Positions 9,040-17,905 of a DNA stretch of 64,000 bases are shown in pieces. Each line of letters starts with the position of its first letter. Position 1 is the stretch's first letter. The position numbers were made by a program, and so were the translations under genes. The stretch comes from Roseomonas gilardii subsp. gilardii. GTDB taxonomy: Bacteria; Pseudomonadota; Alphaproteobacteria; Acetobacterales; Acetobacteraceae. The stretch lies in the NCBI RefSeq assembly GCF_023078375.1, contig NZ_CP095554.1:1786501-1850500 (forward strand), written 5' to 3'. Under the pieces are notes generated by a model. It was not told where the DNA came from. It worked only from the letters and a program-made list of their open reading frames with translations, and searched no databases.

Positions 9040-9726
9040 ATGACCCCTGACATCCCCGCAGCCCCCGCAAACACCCGGCATTCCCCGGACACGGAAGCGC
9101 CCCCCGTCCTGGACGAGGCGCTGCTGGACGCGGATGGCTCGCTCTACGTCTTCGCCTATGGCTCGCTCATCTGGAAACCGGGCTTCGCGGCGGACGGAAC
9201 GCATCCGGCCCTGCTGCGCGGCTATCACCGCCGCTTCTGCATCCGCTCCACGCGCTATCGCGGCACGCCGGAGCGCCCGGGCCTGGTGCTGGGCCTCGAC
9301 CGCGGCGGCGCCTGCCGGGGCGTGGCGCTGCGCGTCGCCCGCAACCGGGCGGCGGAGGTCCTGGACTACCTGCACGAGCGGGAGATGTCCGGCGGCTCCT
9401 ACCACCAGATGCGCCTGAAGGTCCGGTTGCTGGACGAAGGGCGCGAGGTGCGGGCAGTGGCCTATGTGGTGGACCGCCGGTCGGACACCTATTGCGGCGG
9501 GCTGGAACCAGACGAGGCGGCACGCACCATCGGCCTCGGGATCGGGGCGATGGGCAGCAACCGTGACTATCTGCTCAACACCGTGTCGCAGCTCCGGGCC
9601 CTGGGGGTCAGGGATGCGGCGCTGGAAAGGCTGGCCGATCTGCTGCCGCCGGATGCCGGGGGCGACCGGGCTGGGGAAAAGCCGGACCGGGGCAGCCAGG
9701 GCGGAAAAAACCGAGCTTCCCCGTAG
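9040..9726 (+). CDS. chaC: ChaC-type gamma-glutamylcyclotransferase
   Basis: Cleaves glutathione or gamma-glutamyl peptides to 5-oxoproline; cytosolic. The nucleotide-sugar-like BtrG fold signature YVFAYGSLIWKPGF is near residue 35, followed by RGYHRRFCIRSTRYRGTPE, GLVLGLDRGGACRGVALRV and LDYLHEREMSGGSY, whose Glu is the expected catalytic residue. RRSDTYCGGL and IGAMGSNRDYLLNT complete the family pattern. 228 residues is typical. ATG at 9040 is placed because the conserved part starts soon after; a longer upstream frame is antisense to DUF2125 and not credible. Confidence 0.93.
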   Translation: MTPDIPAAPANTRHSPDTEAPPVLDEALLDADGSLYVFAYGSLIWKPGFAADGTHPALLRGYHRRFCIRSTRYRGTPERPGLVLGLDRGGACRGVALRVARNRAAEVLDYLHEREMSGGSYHQMRLKVRLLDEGREVRAVAYVVDRRSDTYCGGLEPDEAARTIGLGIGAMGSNRDYLLNTVSQLRALGVRDAALERLADLLPPDAGGDRAGEKPDRGSQGGKNRASP

Positions 9727-9738
9727 CTTTCCGCAGAG

Positions 9739-9971
9739 TTGTCCACAGGCTTGCCGGAGTCGTCCCCAAGGCCGGGCTGGTTTGCGCACTATTTCCCACA
9801 GGCGGCTGGGGATAGCGCGCATGCGCGCGTAAACTGCTGAAATCAAATGAAGAAGAACAAAGGGCGGTCAACCGCCGATGCATCAAAACCGTGGTTTGGC
9901 AAGCCCTTGACGCGTGGTGATGGCGCCGCGTGGCAGGATCGCCCCGCAGCTCTTCCACCAAATTATCCACA
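9739..9971 (+). promoter_or_regulatory. DnaA-box cluster between chaC and plsC (possible origin)
   Basis: The 266-bp spacer between convergent chaC and plsC contains TTATCCACA (9963-9971), identical to the consensus DnaA box, plus TTGTCCACA (9739-9747) and TTTCCCACA (9792-9800), each followed by G, and a reverse near-match TGGGGATAG around 9808. Between them, 9830-9873 is notably A-rich for this genome (CTGCTGAAATCAAATGAAG). This combination resembles a replication origin or a DnaA-controlled site. Against an origin: genes on both sides mostly point towards this spacer, and hemE, dnaA and parAB are not visible nearby. Confidence 0.4.
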
Positions 9972-9992
9972 GACGCTTGTTGACATCCCCGA

Positions 9993-10712
9993 TCAGGGCC
10001 CTGGGGGTGGGAAACCCTGTAGCATCGCGGCGGAAGCACTTTCCACCTCATCCTCCAGCCGGCGCATCAGCTCGGCGCGGGGCAGGCCAGGCGGAAGGGC
10101 AGGGAGGATCGCCAGGGTGATGGTCCCCGGCCGCTTGGCGAAGGAACGGCGGCCCCAGAAACACCCGCTATCCGTGGCCGCCGGCACCACCGGCAGGCCG
10201 GTGGCGGAGGCGAGCGCCGCCACGCCCGGTTGCCATGGCACGCGCTCGCCCGGCGCGGTCCGGGTTCCTTCCGGGAAGATCACCAGTTGCGCCCCGTCCC
10301 GCTCGGCAAATTCGCGCGACTGTCGCACCATGGACTTCAGCGCCGTGGCGCCGCCGGCACGGTCCACCCCCACCGAGCCGAAGCGGCGCGCCAGCGCGCC
10401 CCAGCCCGGCAGGCGGAGCAGCTCCTGCTTCATGATGTAGACGGGGTGAGGCAGCAGGGTCAGCCAGACGAAGGTGTCGAAGGCCGACTGGTGCTTGGAG
10501 GCAACGATGCAGGGGCCGGACGGGATGTTCTCCAGCCCCGTCACCCTCACCCGCATGCCGCAGATCACCTCCATCCAGCGCAGCACCCAGCGCGTCCAGC
10601 CGCGTACGAAGGGCCGCGTCATGCGCCGGGGCAGCATCAGGCCGACCCAGGGGAAGACGGCCATCGAGAACAGGAAGAGCGCGTTGAACAGCGCGGAGCG
10701 CAAGGCGATCAA
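9993..10712 (-). CDS. plsC: 1-acyl-sn-glycerol-3-phosphate acyltransferase
   Basis: Transfers an acyl chain to lysophosphatidic acid to form phosphatidic acid at the inner membrane. N-terminal membrane helix (ALFNALFLFSMAVFPWVGL). Catalytic HxxxxD is in SKHQSAFDTFVW, followed by GWGALARRFGSVGVDR and the substrate motif FPEGTRTAPGE, then GLPVVPAA. 239 residues is normal. TTG start with GGAG upstream; the start and the ydcF stop share TTGA (4-nt overlap), so translation is coupled. Last gene of ftsE-ftsX-ydcF-plsC. Confidence 0.93.
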   Translation of the reverse strand: MIALRSALFNALFLFSMAVFPWVGLMLPRRMTRPFVRGWTRWVLRWMEVICGMRVRVTGLENIPSGPCIVASKHQSAFDTFVWLTLLPHPVYIMKQELLRLPGWGALARRFGSVGVDRAGGATALKSMVRQSREFAERDGAQLVIFPEGTRTAPGERVPWQPGVAALASATGLPVVPAATDSGCFWGRRSFAKRPGTITLAILPALPPGLPRAELMRRLEDEVESASAAMLQGFPPPGP

Positions 10713-11353
10713 GGGTCCGGCTCCGAGCGGCCATAGGCGGAAAGGCCGGCGAGGGCACCGGCGAATTTCAGGTACTCCCGCAGCATGGCCGGGGGCCGGG
10801 CACGGGCGGGAGCCACGGGATAAGGGATCAACCGGGCATCCGGCAACTCCCGCCGCATCTCCAGCAGGGCGCGGGGCATGTGGAAACCCGCCGTGACCAC
10901 CGCCAGCGTCCCGATCCCATGCCCTCGTGCCCAGGCGGCGATCTCCCTTGCATTGCCGCGCGTGCTGCGGGCCGCGTGCCCCAGGGTGATCCGGTCCAGA
11001 TAGGGCCAGGGCTCCACGCTGACCTCATGCGCGAGGGCCGTGATATCCGTGTTCCGGCCGACGCCCGAAATGATCAGCGGCGCGCTCGGGTCGGCGGCTG
11101 CCAGACGCAGCCCGGTCTCCACCCTGTCGGGGCCGCCGGTCAGGACCGCGATCCCCGCCCCCTCCGGCAGCCGGGGCGGCGGCGGCGTGGAGGCGGCGTC
11201 CAGGAACCAGGCATAGCCCGCACCGGCACCCAGTGAGACGGCGAGCAGCAGGGCGAAGACGCCGCGCCTCAGCAGCCGGCGCCCGGTGAAGGCCCGGCGC
11301 AGGGGCGGCGCGAGAGCCTTCAGGCGCGACGCCAGCCTCACGGCGCCTTCCAT
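10709..11353 (-). CDS. YdcF family (DUF218) membrane protein
   Basis: DUF218 proteins are proposed to bind nucleotide or polyprenyl substrates in envelope metabolism; the reaction is not established. An N-terminal membrane anchor (FALLLAVSLGAGAGYAW) precedes the Rossmann-like domain: GIAVLTGGPDRVETGLRLA, PLIISGVGRNTDI, LGHAARSTRGNAREIAAW and VVTAGFHMPRALLEM. The order and spacing match the SanA/YdcF/ElyC group. ATG at 11353 chosen; an in-frame GTG at 11398 would add 15 residues. It lies between ftsX (76 bp gap) and plsC (4-nt overlap), consistent with an envelope role. Confidence 0.85.
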   Translation of the reverse strand: MEGAVRLASRLKALAPPLRRAFTGRRLLRRGVFALLLAVSLGAGAGYAWFLDAASTPPPPRLPEGAGIAVLTGGPDRVETGLRLAAADPSAPLIISGVGRNTDITALAHEVSVEPWPYLDRITLGHAARSTRGNAREIAAWARGHGIGTLAVVTAGFHMPRALLEMRRELPDARLIPYPVAPARARPPAMLREYLKFAGALAGLSAYGRSEPDP

Positions 11354-11429
11354 CCGGCCGGAGCCGTTCGGGAGAAGACATTCTCCTGCCTCTGCCACGG
11401 CAGGAACCGGCCCGGCCCGGACGCCCTGG

Positions 11430-12365
11430 TCATGGCAGGCGGCGCAACCACCGGCGCACAGTGGCCTGGGCGGTCAGCCATCCGATCAGTGCGGCGGCGA
11501 AGGGCAGCATCAGCAGCCCGGTCCAGGGCAGGCTGCCCCAGGGAAGCTCCCCCCAGGCCGGAGTGGTCGCCGGGGAGAGCCCGCTACGCAGGCCGCCAAC
11601 GCCACCGCCGCCCATGAAGGGGGCGGCGAGCCGGGCCAGCGCCATCAGGGCCGGGGCGGCGAGGAATGTCCCCAGCAACGCCCCGCTCGCCGCCAGCCCC
11701 GCCACCCGTGCCGCGAAGCGCCCCGCGATGGCACCATGCGTGGCGCCCAGGTCATGCAGGATGCCGATCGCCTCCCGCCGTGCCGCCAGGCCCGCCCGCG
11801 TCGCCACCGCCACCACCGCCGCCGAGACCCCCGCCACCAGCGCCAGTACCGCGAAGGCCATGCCCTCCACGCTGCGGGCCAGGGCGGCGAGGCGGGCGAC
11901 CCAGATGCCGTGCGATTCCATCTCGGCCCGGGGTACCTTCTGCGCCAGCAGCCCGGCCAGGGCCTCGGGATCGCCATCCCCATCGCCCCAGGGGTCCCGC
12001 AGATGCACCTCGATCACCCCCGGCAGGGCCAGAGGGAAGGAGGCGGCGGAGGACTGCCCCAGCCAGGGCCGCAGCAGCGCCGCCATCCGCTCCGGATCCA
12101 CCGTTTCCGCCGAGGCGACCTCGGGCGAGGCGCGGAGCACGGAAAGCGCCGCCGCCATGCGTTCCGGTGTCGGGTCCGGTACCTGCGCGGTGACGGCTGC
12201 CGCAGCCCCGTACTGCCAGCGCTCGGCCAGGGCCGCCGCGCCATGCGCACCGGCCAAGGCCAGGGCGGCGAGCAGCGCCATGGCCGCGACCAGCCCGGGC
12301 AGCAGCTTGCTCGACAGGGCCCGGCGCAGGCCGAGCGGGTCGCGGGAGCGACGGCGCTCAGCCAT
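11430..12365 (-). CDS. ftsX: Cell division protein FtsX
   Basis: Membrane subunit of the FtsEX complex, which controls peptidoglycan hydrolases at the septum. Four membrane helices are visible: LLPGLVAAMALLAALALAGA, then after a periplasmic loop of about 130 residues GMAFAVLALVAGVSAAVVAV, LAASGALLGTFLAAPALMAL and LLMLPFAAALIGWLTAQATV. The cytoplasmic loop has ARREAIGILHDLGATHGAIA, the conserved REIxILxxLGA-type segment. ATG at 12365 overlaps the ftsE stop by 8 nt. Unusually Ala/Gly-rich but otherwise a normal 311 residues. Upstream extension of the frame is antisense to ftsE and is rejected. Confidence 0.92.
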   Translation of the reverse strand: MAERRRSRDPLGLRRALSSKLLPGLVAAMALLAALALAGAHGAAALAERWQYGAAAAVTAQVPDPTPERMAAALSVLRASPEVASAETVDPERMAALLRPWLGQSSAASFPLALPGVIEVHLRDPWGDGDGDPEALAGLLAQKVPRAEMESHGIWVARLAALARSVEGMAFAVLALVAGVSAAVVAVATRAGLAARREAIGILHDLGATHGAIAGRFAARVAGLAASGALLGTFLAAPALMALARLAAPFMGGGGVGGLRSGLSPATTPAWGELPWGSLPWTGLLMLPFAAALIGWLTAQATVRRWLRRLP

Positions 12366-13137
12366 GCGGCGCCTCCTCATCCTCGTCGAACCCGTCTTCC
12401 CCGGCATCCGGCTCCGGCTGCTCGGTCCAGGCGTCGTAGGCATCCAGTTCGCCCTGGTCGTGCCCGGTGAAATGCACCAGCCGCCCGCGCGAGAGGGTCA
12501 TGACCGGCGCCGGGAAAGCCTCCACCAGCTCCTGGGAATGGGTCGCCACCACCACGGTGGTGCCCAGGCGGTTCATCTCGTTCAGCAGGGCCAGGGTGCG
12601 GTGCGCCTGGCGCGGGTCGAGATTGCCCGTCGGCTCGTCCGCCACCAGCAGTTCCGGCCGTGCCACCACGGCGCGGGCGATGGCCACGCGCTGCTGCTCG
12701 CCGCCGGAGAGTTGCTCCGGCAGCGAATCCGTCCGGTGGCCGAGGCCAACCCAGCGCAGGATCTCCGTCACATCGGCCCGCAACGAGGATTCGGAACGCC
12801 CGGCCAGGCGCAGCGGCAGGGCCACGTTGTCGAAGGCGCTCAGATAGGGGAGCAGACGGTAATCCTGGAAGACCGAGCCGATTCGGCGCCGTAGGGCGGG
12901 CAGGGCGGTGCGGCGCGCACGTGAAAGGCGCACGCCGAGGATCTCGACCTCGCCCGAACTGGGACGCAGCCCGCACTGCATGAGCCGGAGAAGGGTGGTC
13001 TTCCCCGCCCCCGATTCGCCGGTCAGCCAGGTGAAGGAACCCGCGGGCAGGAAAAAACGCAGGCCGTGCAGGGCCTCCTTTCCGGTTCCTCCATTCGGGT
13101 CCGGATAGCGGAGGGTCGCATCACTGAAGCGCACCAT
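12358..13137 (-). CDS. ftsE: Cell division ATP-binding protein FtsE
   Basis: ABC ATPase partner of FtsX. Walker A in [17 protein letters not shown]-loop in IGSVFQDYRLLPYLSAFDN, signature LSGGEQQRVAIARAVV, Walker B in LLVADEPTGNLDP, H-loop ATHSQEL. YLSAFDNVALPL is typical of FtsE. The start MVRFSDATLRYPD mirrors the usual FtsE beginning; an ATG at 13167 would add ten residues. The acidic C-terminal tail (EPDAGEDGFDEDEEAP) is longer than in Escherichia coli. Divergent from the zinc-ribbon gene with about 60 bp between, a likely promoter region. Confidence 0.95.
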   Translation of the reverse strand: MVRFSDATLRYPDPNGGTGKEALHGLRFFLPAGSFTWLTGESGAGKTTLLRLMQCGLRPSSGEVEILGVRLSRARRTALPALRRRIGSVFQDYRLLPYLSAFDNVALPLRLAGRSESSLRADVTEILRWVGLGHRTDSLPEQLSGGEQQRVAIARAVVARPELLVADEPTGNLDPRQAHRTLALLNEMNRLGTTVVVATHSQELVEAFPAPVMTLSRGRLVHFTGHDQGELDAYDAWTEQPEPDAGEDGFDEDEEAPHG

Positions 13138-13197
13138 GGGGGCAGGGTGTGCCACGCGTGCCCGCATGAGGCTAGGATCGCTCCGAGGGGAGTTCAC

Positions 13198-13848
13198 ATG
13201 CGTATCGTTTGTCCCGGCTGCGAGGCGGCCTATGAGGTGCCGGAGGCGATGCTGTCGCCTGGACGGGCTGTGCGCTGTGCCCGTTGCGGCCGGGACTGGG
13301 TCCCCTCGCCGGAGGAAGAGCGGCCCGCCGCCACGGAGGAGCCTTCGCCGGAAGGCCCGCCCCCGGGGGATGGCCGGGCCGGGAAGCTCCAGGCAGCGGG
13401 AGATCCGGATGAAGTTCCGGAAGGGGCCTCGGACGGCGCCGTTCCGGCCAGGCACTCCGGGGACGTCCCGCAAGTTCCCCTGGAGGCTCCCCCGAAAGAC
13501 GGCGACGGCCCCGTGGAGGAGCCGGCCGACGATGGCCGGCAGCAGGCCGCGCCGCCGGAGCCGGCTCGGCCCACCATGGAACTGGCGGCCGGTCCCGCCA
13601 CTCTCCTGGACGAGCCCTTGCCTCCCGCGGCCGCGCGGGAGCGTCCGCTGCGCGAGGAGATTGTGGTGCCGCCCCGTAGGCTTCCTCCCGTCGCGCAACC
13701 GGAACGCGGTCCCAGCCTGATCCTGGCCTGGACGCTCTCGATCCTTCTGCTGCTCGCCGTGGTGGCGGCTCTTCTGGTGTGGCAGGAGGAGATCGGCGCC
13801 GCCTGGCCGCCGTCGCAATGGCTCTACCGTGCCCTCGGCCTCACCTGA
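13198..13848 (+). CDS. Zinc-ribbon (MJ0042-type) single-pass membrane protein
   Basis: Function unknown. The N terminus is an MJ0042-family zinc finger with four cysteines, CPGC and CARC, in MRIVCPGCEAAYEVPEAM and VRCARCGRDW. About 140 Pro/Glu-rich, probably disordered residues follow, then one membrane helix (LILAWTLSILLLLAVVAALL) and a short tail, as in DUF3426-type proteins of alphaproteobacteria. ATG at 13198 is fixed by a strong GAGGGGAG five bases upstream and by the finger starting at residue 5. Divergent from ftsEX and upstream of a histidine kinase; a link to cell division is only positional. Confidence 0.85.
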   Translation: MRIVCPGCEAAYEVPEAMLSPGRAVRCARCGRDWVPSPEEERPAATEEPSPEGPPPGDGRAGKLQAAGDPDEVPEGASDGAVPARHSGDVPQVPLEAPPKDGDGPVEEPADDGRQQAAPPEPARPTMELAAGPATLLDEPLPPAAARERPLREEIVVPPRRLPPVAQPERGPSLILAWTLSILLLLAVVAALLVWQEEIGAAWPPSQWLYRALGLT

Positions 13849-14001
13849 CACGCACCCTTGCGGGAGGGAGGCCGCCCCGTCGCCGGAGAACCCCCGCCCC
13901 GTGTTCCGGCGGCTCCCAGACAGGATATGCCACAGCCGGAACGCTTCCAGCGGAACGCGAAATGCGGTTCCATGAGGCCGCTCAGCAGGCCGGCCGGAAC
14001 C

Positions 14002-17000
14002 ATGTCGACTGAAGTGTCCACCGAAGCGCCTCCGGCTGGGCAGGGCCCGCGGATATCGCGCACGGCAGGGCGCCGGCTCTATGGCATGCGCCACCACCTG
14101 CTTCTGATGGCTGCCTGCACGGTGCTGCCCTTTGCGCTCTATGCCGTCTGGGCGATGGCCAGCCTGCACAGCCGGGACATGCGGCGCACGGCCTCCGACC
14201 TGGTCACCAGCGTCTGCGCGCTGTCCGTGGTGCCCGATCAGGTCTTCGCGCTGTCCGAGGCACGCCTGCGCGAACTGCTGGCCACCGCCCCGGCGTCGTC
14301 CCCGCCCACCCTCCAGAATGCCGTGGCGGCCCTGCGTGCCACCGCACCGGCCCGGACCCTGGCACGCATGGGCAGCCTGCGCTTCTACAATGCCCGGGGG
14401 CGCGACGTGGAGGCGATGTCCCCGGTCATCCCGGCCGATCCTGTCCCGGAAAGCTGGCGCCAGGCGCTGACCCGCGTGGCGCGCGACGGACGGGCCGAGG
14501 TCACCGATCTGCTGGATGGGCGGGTGGGCGTCCTGGTCCCGGCCCCGTCGGGCCAGCCCTTCGCCGTCACGGCGCTCTGGCTGGCGCCCGAGACGCTGAG
14601 CAGCGCGCTGGGGCGGCGCCTGATGCGGAACGACTGGACCGCCACCCTGATGGACCGGCACGGGGTCGTGGTCGCCCGCACCCAGGGCGGCGACGCGATG
14701 ATCGGCCGCCCGGCCCCGCCGGAGATCGTAGCCGGCCTCGCCCGGGCGCCGGAGGGTGTCCTGCCCTATGTCCGGAACCAGGAAGGCGTGATGGCCATCA
14801 TGGCCTGGTCACACCTTTCCACCGAGGGCTATTCGCTCGTCCTATCGATGCCGCGGGCCTACTTCTACCAGGCGATGCTGTGGGACTACCTGCCCGCCGC
14901 CGGGGTGGCGCTCCTGCTGCTGGCCGGAAGCCTGCTGCTGACCCTGCGGATCACGCGCCGTATCCGCGATGCGCTGGGCCTGCTGGCCGATCAGGGACGG
15001 TCCGGCACCGTGCTGGCCCTGCCCACCGGGATCCGGGAGATCGCCGAGGTTTCGGCCGCGCTCAGCGTCGCGGCGGTGGAGCGCGAGGCGGTGACCGCTG
15101 CCCTGCGGGCCCAGGAAGCCCGCTACCGTGCCCTGGTGGAGGCCAGCAGCGAACTGGTCTGGATCGCCGATCCCTCGGGCCGGCTCCTGCCGGAAGGGGC
15201 CGGGGCCTGGGCGCGCCTCACCGGCCTGCCGGTGGAGCGGCTGCGGCGGAGCGGCTGGTTCGAGGCCCTGCATCCGGACGACCGCAGTGTGGCGGACGCG
15301 CTCTGGCATGCCTCGCTGGCCAGCCGGCGTTCCTATGGGGGCGAATGGCGCATCCGGCGCGCCCTGCCGGCGGGCGGCGGGGAGGCGGAGGGGGAGGCGC
15401 GGCTCTATGGCTGGTTCTCGGTGCGGGCGGTGCCGCTCATCGAGGCCGGCGGTCGGGTGCGGGAATGGGTGGGGCTGCTGGAGGACGTGACCGAGGCGCG
15501 CGCCGCCTCCCGCTCCCTGACCGAGAGCGAAACCCGGCTGCGCCTCGCGGTGGAGGGCGACGGGCTCGGCACCTGGGATCTCGACCTGCGCAAGCAGGCA
15601 GGCACGCTGTCGCCCGTGGCGGCCCAGTTGCTCGGCGTCGTCCCCCAGGGCGGCAGGATCCTCGCCGCCGACTGGATGGCCGCGACGCATCCGGAGGACC
15701 GGGACCGGATCGGCGTGGCCTGGCAGGGCCTGTCGCGGGAGGGCGACACCTTCGCCGTGGATTTCCGCCCGCTGCGCCCGGCCGCCGATGGGGGCGAGGC
15801 CTGGCTGGAAGGCCGGGCCCGCGTACTGCGCAACGAGGATGGGCGGGCGGTGCGGCTGGTCGGGGTCCTGCGCGACGTCACCGACCGCATCCGGGCGGCG
15901 GAGGCGCTGCGGGCGAGCGAGGCCCGGTTCCGCACCATGGCGGAGGCCATGCCGCAGATCATCTGGACCTGCCGCCCGGATGGTGTTCCCGACTACCTGA
16001 ATGCCCGCTGGTACGAGTTCACGGGGCAGGAGCGTGGCCGGTCCGGCGACGAGAACTGGCATCGGCGCCTGCATCCCGAGGATCGCGAGCGCTGCATGAC
16101 CCTGTGGCGGCGCTGCCTGGAGAGTGGAGAGGATTACAGCATCGAGATCCGCTTCCTGGGGCGGGACGGTGCCTATCACTGGTTCCTGGTCCGGGCCTTG
16201 CCGCAACGCGACGTCTCCGGCCGCATCCTGCGCTGGCTCGGCTCCAGCACCGGGATCGACGAGATCGTGGCGGCACGCGAGGACCGTGCACGGCAGGCGG
16301 CGCGCCTGGAGCAGCTGGTCGCGGAACGCACCGCCGCCCTCACGGAGAGCGAGCGCCGGCTGGCGCAGGCGCAGAAGATGGAGGCGCTGGGCCGCCTCGC
16401 CGGCGGTGTCGCGCATGACGTGAACAACGTGCTGCAGGCGGTGCTGGGCGGCGCGCGGCTGATGGCGCTGCGGGCCGAGGAGCCGGCGGACGTCCGGCGC
16501 CTGGCCCGTCTGGTAGCGGAACAGGCGGAACGGGGCGGCGCGGTGACCCGTCGCCTGCTGAGCTTCGCGCGGCAGGGCGAGTTGCGGGCGGAAGCACAGG
16601 ATATCGGCCTCCTGATGACCGAGTTGCGGGAGGTGCTGCTGCACACGCTGGGCGGCCGCGTCTCGATCGACCTGATGGCCGACCCGGCCCTGCCGCTGGT
16701 TCTCGCCGACCGCGCGCAGCTGGAGACGGTGCTGCTCAACCTCGCCGCCAATGCCCGGGATGCCATGCCGGATGGCGGCATGATCCAGCTCTCGGCCGAG
16801 GCGCTGGAACTGCCGGGCGCGATCACGGCCCCGCCCGCGCTGAAGCCGGGGCGCTATCTGCGCCTCCGTGTTTCCGACCATGGCATGGGCATGGCGCCGG
16901 AGGTGCTGAACCGTGTCACCGAGCCCTTCTTCACCACCAAGCCGGTGGGAAAGGGGACCGGGCTGGGCCTGGCCATGGCGCGCGGCTTCGCGGAACAGTC

Positions 17001-17538
17001 CGGTGGAGCGCTGGAGATCGACAGCCGGCTCGGGCAGGGCACCGTGGTTTCCCTCTGGCTGCCACAGACGGGGAACGGGGCGGAGCGGGCCGCCGAGACG
17101 CAGCCGGCTCCGCAGGGCGCGCCGTGCCGCATCCTGCTCGTGGATGATGAGCCGATGGTGCGGGATGTGCTGGCCGAGACCCTGGCCGATGCCGGACACA
17201 GCCTCCTCTGCGCCGAAGGGCCCGCCGAGGCCCTGCGATACCTGCGGGAGGGAGAGCGGCCGGATCTCCTGGTCACGGACTTCGCCATGCCGGGCGGCAT
17301 GACGGGGCTCGACCTCCTGCGGGCCGTCCGCGACATCCTGCCGGGCCTGCCGGCGCTGCTGGTCACCGGTTATGCGGAAGGCGATACCGTGGCTGGCGTA
17401 GCCCAGGCCATGGAAGGCGGGCCGCTGCTGCTGCTCCACAAGCCGGTGTCCGGGGCCATGCTGCTGGAGGCCGTGGCCAGGACCGTGAGCGGGCCATGCA
17501 TGGCGAACCCGACAGGTGTGGAACCCATCAGGGATTAG
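14002..17538 (+). CDS. Hybrid sensor histidine kinase with PAS domains and receiver
   Basis: Membrane sensor kinase of about 1178 residues. The N-terminal helix (LLLMAACTVLPFALYAVWAM) and a second helix (YLPAAGVALLLLAGSLLL) flank an extracytoplasmic region of about 250 residues resembling a Cache sensor. Then come three PAS/PAC units (ARYRALVEASSELVWIADPS; ETRLRLAVEGDGLGTWDLD; ARFRTMAEAMPQIIWTCRPD), HisKA with the phospho-His in GGVAHDVNNVLQAV (near residue 803), HATPase (NLAANARDAMPDGG; GTGLGLAMARGFAEQSGG) and a C-terminal receiver (ILLVDDEPMVRD; acceptor Asp in LVTDFAMPGG; Lys in HKP). Start uncertain: ATGs at 13927 and 13972 are in frame. The partner regulator is not in the window. Confidence 0.9.
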   Translation: MSTEVSTEAPPAGQGPRISRTAGRRLYGMRHHLLLMAACTVLPFALYAVWAMASLHSRDMRRTASDLVTSVCALSVVPDQVFALSEARLRELLATAPASSPPTLQNAVAALRATAPARTLARMGSLRFYNARGRDVEAMSPVIPADPVPESWRQALTRVARDGRAEVTDLLDGRVGVLVPAPSGQPFAVTALWLAPETLSSALGRRLMRNDWTATLMDRHGVVVARTQGGDAMIGRPAPPEIVAGLARAPEGVLPYVRNQEGVMAIMAWSHLSTEGYSLVLSMPRAYFYQAMLWDYLPAAGVALLLLAGSLLLTLRITRRIRDALGLLADQGRSGTVLALPTGIREIAEVSAALSVAAVEREAVTAALRAQEARYRALVEASSELVWIADPSGRLLPEGAGAWARLTGLPVERLRRSGWFEALHPDDRSVADALWHASLASRRSYGGEWRIRRALPAGGGEAEGEARLYGWFSVRAVPLIEAGGRVREWVGLLEDVTEARAASRSLTESETRLRLAVEGDGLGTWDLDLRKQAGTLSPVAAQLLGVVPQGGRILAADWMAATHPEDRDRIGVAWQGLSREGDTFAVDFRPLRPAADGGEAWLEGRARVLRNEDGRAVRLVGVLRDVTDRIRAAEALRASEARFRTMAEAMPQIIWTCRPDGVPDYLNARWYEFTGQERGRSGDENWHRRLHPEDRERCMTLWRRCLESGEDYSIEIRFLGRDGAYHWFLVRALPQRDVSGRILRWLGSSTGIDEIVAAREDRARQAARLEQLVAERTAALTESERRLAQAQKMEALGRLAGGVAHDVNNVLQAVLGGARLMALRAEEPADVRRLARLVAEQAERGGAVTRRLLSFARQGELRAEAQDIGLLMTELREVLLHTLGGRVSIDLMADPALPLVLADRAQLETVLLNLAANARDAMPDGGMIQLSAEALELPGAITAPPALKPGRYLRLRVSDHGMGMAPEVLNRVTEPFFTTKPVGKGTGLGLAMARGFAEQSGGALEIDSRLGQGTVVSLWLPQTGNGAERAAETQPAPQGAPCRILLVDDEPMVRDVLAETLADAGHSLLCAEGPAEALRYLREGERPDLLVTDFAMPGGMTGLDLLRAVRDILPGLPALLVTGYAEGDTVAGVAQAMEGGPLLLLHKPVSGAMLLEAVARTVSGPCMANPTGVEPIRD

Positions 17539-17905
17539 GCGCGGGGCGAACACCGCTTTCTGCCGGGGCGGAACCACCATACAGGCATGAAAACCCGCCA
17601 GGATTTCCTTCTTTGCGATCCATCCCCGCCGGTCGCGTACCGGTTATCAAAGGGACATGGCGGGGCGGACTCACCGGGTGGTGTGACGAAGCCCATAAAC
17701 AACCAGATGGGGCATCTGCCGCGAATGCTCACGAGCCAAAGTTGCTATGGGACGGTTATCCGCAGTCCTGATCCCCGCAGGCCGCTGCGCACGGAAAATT
17801 AAGCACGCCCAGGCAGAGACTTGTGGCCTTGCGCGTGTGACATTCGCCTCCGCGCGCCATGACGGCCGTGCACGAGGAAGCGTCGTCGAAGGGAATCACC
17901 CATCC
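17539..17905. other. Kinase-glgC spacer, no gene seen
   Basis: 367 bp between the hybrid kinase and glgC. It must hold the glgCA promoter, but I see no confident -35/-10 pair. GAAGGGAA at about 17888-17895 is the probable glgC ribosome binding site. A single TTATCCGCA (17756-17764) resembles a DnaA box with one mismatch and is probably chance. The reading frames crossing here are not convincing. Confidence 0.4.

Noticed and set aside
12358-14661. 767-codon frame containing ftsE
   Set aside because: Only the part below 13137 reads as FtsE; the upstream portion is antisense to the zinc-ribbon and kinase genes.
17756-17764. DnaA box upstream of glgC
   Set aside because: Single site with one mismatch and no companions.
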